This document shows positions 6,273 to 10,251 of a stretch of DNA of 10,251 bases, piece after piece; within the stretch, counting starts at the first letter, position 1; each line of letters begins with the position of its first letter. Made by a program: the position numbers and the translations under genes. Location of the stretch: positions 1 through 10,251 of the forward strand of contig MFBL01000005.1 of assembly GCA_001774945.1 (NCBI GenBank), given 5' to 3'. The notes under the pieces were generated by a model that did not search any database, was not told the DNA's origin, and saw only the letters and a program-made list of their open reading frames with translations. The stretch comes from Candidatus Curtissbacteria bacterium RIFCSPHIGHO2_12_FULL_41_17 (GTDB taxonomy: Bacteria; Patescibacteriota; Microgenomatia; Curtissbacterales; GWA2-41-24).

Positions 6273-6281
6273 GTAGTTAAA

Positions 6282-8054
6282 ATGGCGACAACTGCCCAAA
6301 GCGAGAATATCAAATTAACGGATAAAGGGCAACAGCTTTCACAAAACCGGCCTGACTCTCAGGCTTCCTTAGAAGACATTTTGGGGAAAAAGGGTGTTTT
6401 AACCAGTGAGCAGGCAACTTTTGTCAAAAATGAGGCAAAGCGCAGGCAGGAAACCACCGAAAAAATAATTGAGCATATGGGTTGGGCAAATGATGCCCAG
6501 ATAGCTCAGGCAAAAGCCGTTATAATTGGGGTTCCCTATGTTGCAATTGACCAACAGCCGATTTCCCCGGAAGTATTAGCATATTTACCCGAAGAAGTAG
6601 CCAAAAGATTCACCGTTATACCGTTTGCAAAAGAGGGAGACACATTATCCGTGGCGATGGTCGACCCGTTGGACCTCCAGGTCTTGGAGTTTGCTGAAAA
6701 GAAGTCGGGATTTGCAGTCAGGCCCTATATCGCAACCGCCCAGTCAATTACAAGAGCAATTGCAGAACAATATACCCGCGGACTTTCATTTGAAGTCGGC
6801 GAGGCCCTAAAGGAAGCTGCTCCAAGCATATCAACGGCACTAATTCCGGAGATTGGGATAACCGGGGTAATCGGCGAGGCGCCGGTAGCCAGAATTGTAT
6901 CGACGCTTTTGGAATACGGCATCAAAGTCCGTGCTTCAGACATACACATTGAACCTCTTGAAAACGAGACCAGAATAAGATATCGCATTGACGGAATATT
7001 ACACGAGAAGTTGATTCTTCCCAGAAGAATTCACGATGCTATTGTTTCCAGGATAAAAATTTTGGGGAATATGAAAATTGACGAAAAGCGTCTTCCGCAG
7101 GACGCAAGATTTAATTTTAAAGCCGGCGGTGAGGATTTAGATTTAAGGCTTTCAACCTTGCCAACCAGTTATGGTGAAAAAGTTGTCATGAGGCTTCTTA
7201 AAAAAACCGGCGGAGTACCGTCATTGCCCGAGTTGGGCCTAAGAGGTAAAGCGCTTCATAACTTGGATGCGAATATAGCCAGGCCGCATGGAATTATTCT
7301 AATCTGCGGCCCAACAGGTTCGGGCAAAACGACAACTCTTTATTCTGTTCTTTCAAAACTTAACTCCACCAAGGTTAACATTATGACACTTGAGGATCCT
7401 ATCGAATACCAAATTCCGGGAGTTAACCAGGTTCAGGTAAACACACAAGCCGGATTAACTTTTGCTTCAGGACTGCGTTCCTTTTTAAGACAGGATCCAA
7501 ACATTATTATGGTCGGAGAGATTAGGGATGCTGAAACTACAGATTTGGCTATCCAGGCTTCGTTAACCGGCCATTTGGTATTTTCGACCTTGCATACAAA
7601 CGACTCCTCCGGCGCTTTGCCCAGACTCTTGGACATGCATGCGGAGCCATATTTAATCTCCTCAACCGTTACTTGCGTTGCGGGTCAGCGGGTTGTCAGA
7701 AGAATTTGCCCGTCATGCAAAGAGTCAAAAATAGCTTCTGAGGAGATTTTAATTAAATTGAAAGCCGTTTTAGAAAATCTTTATGATTTTAATAAAAAGA
7801 AAGAGATTACTCTTTTTACCGGCCGCGGCTGTAAGGAATGTAATAACACGGGTTATCTTGGAAGAATCGGTATTTTTGAGGTTTTGGTGGTTTCCGAAAA
7901 AATTACCAGAATGATTCTGGCAAGAGAAACCGCTCAGCAGATTGAAAAAATAGCAATCGATGAAGGAATGATTACCATGAAACAGGATGGTTTTTTAAAA
8001 GTTGTTGAGGGAATAACGTCGATGGAGGAAGTTTTAAGGGTAGCCGAAGAGTAG
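6282..8054 (+). CDS. pilB: type IV pilus assembly ATPase (GspE/PulE/PilB family)
   Basis: This is the cytoplasmic hexameric ATPase that drives pilus extension by turning the PilC platform. From the ATG at 6282 it has 590 residues. The N-terminal regulatory domain spans about 30-165. The ATPase region has ASDIHIEP (218-225), Walker A GPTGSGKTT (343-351), an Asp box with LEDPIEY (370-376), Walker B IIMVGEIRD (408-416) and a His box (429-438). A complete zinc-binding tetracysteine (C476, C479, C517, C520), typical of extension ATPases and absent from PilT, separates the two. The usual c-di-GMP-binding MshEN pattern (RLGxxL...) is not evident in the N-domain. An in-frame TTG at 6255 could add nine residues but sits within the leader hairpin, so ATG is preferred. 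No Shine-Dalgarno is seen. It is first in the pilB-pilT-pilC order, 94 bases before pilT. Confidence 0.95.
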   Translation: MATTAQSENIKLTDKGQQLSQNRPDSQASLEDILGKKGVLTSEQATFVKNEAKRRQETTEKIIEHMGWANDAQIAQAKAVIIGVPYVAIDQQPISPEVLAYLPEEVAKRFTVIPFAKEGDTLSVAMVDPLDLQVLEFAEKKSGFAVRPYIATAQSITRAIAEQYTRGLSFEVGEALKEAAPSISTALIPEIGITGVIGEAPVARIVSTLLEYGIKVRASDIHIEPLENETRIRYRIDGILHEKLILPRRIHDAIVSRIKILGNMKIDEKRLPQDARFNFKAGGEDLDLRLSTLPTSYGEKVVMRLLKKTGGVPSLPELGLRGKALHNLDANIARPHGIILICGPTGSGKTTTLYSVLSKLNSTKVNIMTLEDPIEYQIPGVNQVQVNTQAGLTFASGLRSFLRQDPNIIMVGEIRDAETTDLAIQASLTGHLVFSTLHTNDSSGALPRLLDMHAEPYLISSTVTCVAGQRVVRRICPSCKESKIASEEILIKLKAVLENLYDFNKKKEITLFTGRGCKECNNTGYLGRIGIFEVLVVSEKITRMILARETAQQIEKIAIDEGMITMKQDGFLKVVEGITSMEEVLRVAEE

Positions 8055-8148
8055 GTAGCTTGTAGTAAGTAGTTGGTAGCCTCGTACTACAAACTACAAA
8101 CTACTAACTACTAACTACTAACTACTAACTACTAACTACTAACTAATT
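8055..8148. repeat. foldback heptamer array between pilB and pilT
   Basis: The right half (8086-8148) is a tandem array of a 7-base unit: two ACTACAA, six perfect ACTACTA and one degenerate ACTAATT running directly into the pilT ATG. The left half has GTAG at 8055, 8062, 8069 and 8076, also spaced exactly seven bases. The halves are inverted relative to each other around a 7-base loop (8080-8086), so four GTAG blocks can pair with four CTAC blocks (8087-8111) in an imperfect stem. The array contains TAA/TAG stops in all forward frames and no Shine-Dalgarno for pilT. Copy number could vary by slippage. No U run makes it a standard terminator. Confidence 0.9.
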
Positions 8149-9222
8149 ATGTCTATACAGGAACTTTTAGAAATAGTTATCAAAAAAGAAGCTTCAGATT
8201 TACACCTTATTGTGGGTTCTCCTCCTGTTATAAGAATAGACGGACAATTGATGCCCGTTGCCTCAAGTTTTTTAACACCCGAAGATACCGAGAGCTTAAT
8301 TTTTGAACTTTTAGCATCCGACCAGAAGGAAATACTTTTAGTTAACAAAGAGCTGGATTTTTCTTTTGCTTTGGGTGATGTTGCCCGATTTCGGGTAAAT
8401 GCATACTTTCAGAAAGGTTATCTTTCGGCAGCTTTAAGGTTAATTCCGTCTTATATAAAATCGATAGAAGAACTAAACTTGCCTAAAATCTGCCATAATT
8501 TTGCAAAAATGCGCCAGGGGTTCATTTTGGTAACCGGACCGACAGGACACGGCAAATCGACGACGATAGCATCAATTATCAATGAAATAAATCAGACGAG
8601 ACCTGTGCATATTTTAACCGTAGAAGATCCGATCGAGTATGTTTATCCAAAAGGAAAGGGTTTAGTCTCCCAAAGGGAGATGCATTTGGATACGCATTCG
8701 TGGGAGGTCGCCCTAAGATCGGCTTTGCGCGAAGACCCGGATGTTGTTTTGGTCGGTGAAATGAGAGACTATGAAACCATCGCAGCCGCAATTACTATCG
8801 CAGAAACAGGCCACTTGGTTTTTGCCACATTGCATACTAATTCCGCAGCGCAGTCAGTAGACAGAATAATTGACGTTTTTCCGGAAAATCAGCAGGTTCA
8901 AGTCAGGATGCAGCTTGCGGCAACGATTGCCGGCATAATCTCGATGAGGCTGGTTCCGGCAATTGGCGGCGGACGCTTGCCGGCCGTTGAGATTCTTCTT
9001 TCCAGTTCAGCTGTCCAGACAGCTATTCGGGAAGGCAAAACTCATCAGATTGATAACATTATCCAAACTTCAGGCGAGGCAGGCATGATACTCATTGATG
9101 CGTCGTTGGCTTTCTTGGTCAGATCCGGAAGAATTGCCTTGGATGTTGCGCGAACCTACAGCCTGCGCGGCGATGAGCTTGAGCGTTTGGTTTCCGGAAC
9201 ATCCGGTGAGCAGGAAGAATAA
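8149..9222 (+). CDS. pilT: type IV pilus retraction ATPase (PilT family)
   Basis: PilT is the hexameric ATPase that powers pilus retraction, used in twitching, surface or host attachment and DNA uptake. The protein has 357 residues, the normal family length, and no zinc tetracysteine. The N-terminal PAS-like domain (about 1-100) includes ASDLHLIVGSPP (15-26) and the arginine-rich DVARFRVN region. The core has Walker A GPTGHGKST (130-138), Asp box LTVEDPIEY (156-164), Walker B VVLVGEMRD (199-207) and His box GHLVFATLHT (221-230). The C-terminal REGKTHQI (294-301) is strongly PilT-like. The AIRNLI motif needed for retraction in studied PilT proteins is changed to AVQTAI (288-293). The ATG directly follows the heptamer array, with no Shine-Dalgarno. 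It sits three bases upstream of pilC. It could instead be a PilT paralogue such as PilU, but the context favours PilT. Confidence 0.94.
   Translation: MSIQELLEIVIKKEASDLHLIVGSPPVIRIDGQLMPVASSFLTPEDTESLIFELLASDQKEILLVNKELDFSFALGDVARFRVNAYFQKGYLSAALRLIPSYIKSIEELNLPKICHNFAKMRQGFILVTGPTGHGKSTTIASIINEINQTRPVHILTVEDPIEYVYPKGKGLVSQREMHLDTHSWEVALRSALREDPDVVLVGEMRDYETIAAAITIAETGHLVFATLHTNSAAQSVDRIIDVFPENQQVQVRMQLAATIAGIISMRLVPAIGGGRLPAVEILLSSSAVQTAIREGKTHQIDNIIQTSGEAGMILIDASLAFLVRSGRIALDVARTYSLRGDELERLVSGTSGEQEE
9212..9217 (+). promoter_or_regulatory. ribosome binding site for pilC
   Basis: AGGAAG lies inside the last pilT codons, 8 bases before the pilC ATG. It is the clearest Shine-Dalgarno in the pilus operon, and with only three bases between pilT and pilC it suggests translational coupling. 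It also supports the chosen pilC start. Confidence 0.65.
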
Positions 9223-9225
9223 ACG

Positions 9226-10251
9226 ATGTCGCTTTATAAATTCGCAGCACGTGATATTAGCGGAAAAAGGTTTGAAGGTGAAGTTGAGGCTTTTGACGAA
9301 AAAACTCTGGTTTTGACTTTACAAAAAGAGGGGTTAGTTCCAACTGAAATCAAAAAGCGCGAAAGTCTTGCCCTTCCCTTTATTAAAGCACTTCCCAAAC
9401 TCGGCGGGTCCTCTGAAAACGAGGTAGTTAATTTTACAAGACAGCTTTCTACGATGATTGCTTCTGGTTTACCTCTTGCAGATGCTTTAGTTATTCTGGA
9501 AAAGCAATCCAAGAGCCAGGAATTTGCCAATGTTTTAGCTGCGGTTGTGGCTGATATTGAAGGAGGTTTGTCGCTTTCACAATCACTGTCAAAGCACTCA
9601 AAAGTTTTTGATGTTATTTATATAAAGCTGGTGGAGGCAGGTGAAACCGGAGGGGTATTAGATAAAATTTTAAATAAACTGGCAGAAACTCTGGAAAAAG
9701 AAAGAGAATTCAAATCCAAGACTAAGGGTGCCTTTATTTATCCTGCGATCGTCGTTATTGTGATGATAATGGTGATTTCAGTAATGATGGTTTTTGTGAT
9801 CCCGAAGTTGACCAGTCTTTACACGGAAATCAATGCGCCATTGCCATTACCAACACGTGTTTTAATATTTGTTTCTGATTTCATGCGCGGTTTTTGGTGG
9901 CTTTTGATTATGCTTCTTTCTGCCGCCATATACGGCTTTCGTGTATTTTCAAGAACGGAAAAAGGAAGCAAACTGATTTCCAGGCTAGTTTTGCGCCTTC
10001 CCATCTGGGGCAAAATCAGAAAGACTTTAATTTTGGCCCAGTTTACCAGAACTTTCGGGCTTCTTATCGGTGCCGGTATACCGATAATTACCGCCCTTAA
10101 GGTGGTGGCCGACCTTTTAGCCAGCCCTACTTATAAGGAAGGTATAGATTATGCAATAACTAAAGTTGAAAGAGGCTCGTCTTTGTATCAGCCTTTGGCT
10201 ACTAATCCTGCTTTTCCGCCGATTATCGCCCAGATGGTAAGAGTTGGAGAA
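9226..10251 (+). CDS. pilC: type IV pilus inner-membrane platform protein (PilC/GspF family), 5' part
   Basis: PilC is the polytopic inner-membrane platform that couples the PilB and PilT motors to pilin insertion and removal. The ATG at 9226 opens 342 codons, still open at the window end; family members are usually about 400 residues. The N-terminus (MSLYKFAARDISGKRFEGEV) is typical. The first T2SSF domain (about 67-190) has NFTRQLSTMIASGLPLADAL and the GETGG motif (139-143). Predicted membrane segments lie at about 170-193 and 212-238. The second T2SSF domain begins near 268 with AQFTRTFGLLIGAGIPIITA and reaches VGE, the start of its second GE-type motif, where the window stops. The third membrane helix and C-terminus are outside. 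It is co-transcribed with and probably translationally coupled to pilT. Confidence 0.95.
   Translation, partial: MSLYKFAARDISGKRFEGEVEAFDEKTLVLTLQKEGLVPTEIKKRESLALPFIKALPKLGGSSENEVVNFTRQLSTMIASGLPLADALVILEKQSKSQEFANVLAAVVADIEGGLSLSQSLSKHSKVFDVIYIKLVEAGETGGVLDKILNKLAETLEKEREFKSKTKGAFIYPAIVVIVMIMVISVMMVFVIPKLTSLYTEINAPLPLPTRVLIFVSDFMRGFWWLLIMLLSAAIYGFRVFSRTEKGSKLISRLVLRLPIWGKIRKTLILAQFTRTFGLLIGAGIPIITALKVVADLLASPTYKEGIDYAITKVERGSSLYQPLATNPAFPPIIAQMVRVGE

Noticed and set aside
8086..8148. Regular repeats resembling a CRISPR array
   Set aside because: The unit is seven bases with no spacers and no cas genes; it is a simple tandem repeat.
1..10251. tRNA, rRNA, insertion sequence, toxin-antitoxin or defence system
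   Set aside because: None of the spacers is long enough or structured appropriately for an RNA gene, and all long frames belong to recognised housekeeping or pilus families. No terminal inverted repeats with a transposase were seen.

Overview
The window looks like chromosomal DNA from a small-genome bacterium, most likely Patescibacteria (CPR), possibly Microgenomates-like. This is an inference. It rests on the compact pilB-pilT-pilC type IV pilus cluster, a short stripped-down clamp-loader delta' protein, scarce Shine-Dalgarno sequences, moderately AT-rich DNA and spacers made of heptameric low-complexity repeats. All complete genes end in TAA or TAG and none needs TGA read as an amino acid, so the TGA=glycine code of Gracilibacteria/SR1 is not indicated.

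Left block (about 1-6193, all minus strand). Read in the direction of transcription, it holds a DNA polymerase III delta'-like gene (5510-6193), gyrB (3364-5292), gyrA (527-3244), a strong intrinsic terminator (464-493) and the first 145 codons of carA (1-437, cut by the window edge). GyrA and GyrB together make DNA gyrase, delta' serves the sliding-clamp loader, and CarA is the glutamine amidotransferase subunit of carbamoyl-phosphate synthetase. The 217-base spacer before gyrB is rich in candidate regulatory structure. The 119-base spacer between gyrB and gyrA holds a hairpin and a short ORF that starts with the same 12 bases as gyrA.

Right block (6282-10251, plus strand). pilB (extension ATPase), pilT (retraction ATPase) and the 5' 342 codons of pilC (inner-membrane platform) form a type IV pilus motor operon. 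It diverges from the delta' gene across an 88-base spacer that holds an extended -10 promoter and three inverted repeats. A 94-base spacer between pilB and pilT consists almost entirely of a heptamer array that folds back on itself.

No mobile element, CRISPR array, tRNA, rRNA or defence locus was found, and the protein-coding content belongs to known families. The least-explained signals are the foldback heptamer array in the pilus operon, the lysine-rich histone-H1-like tail on GyrA, and the structured gyrB and pilB leaders.
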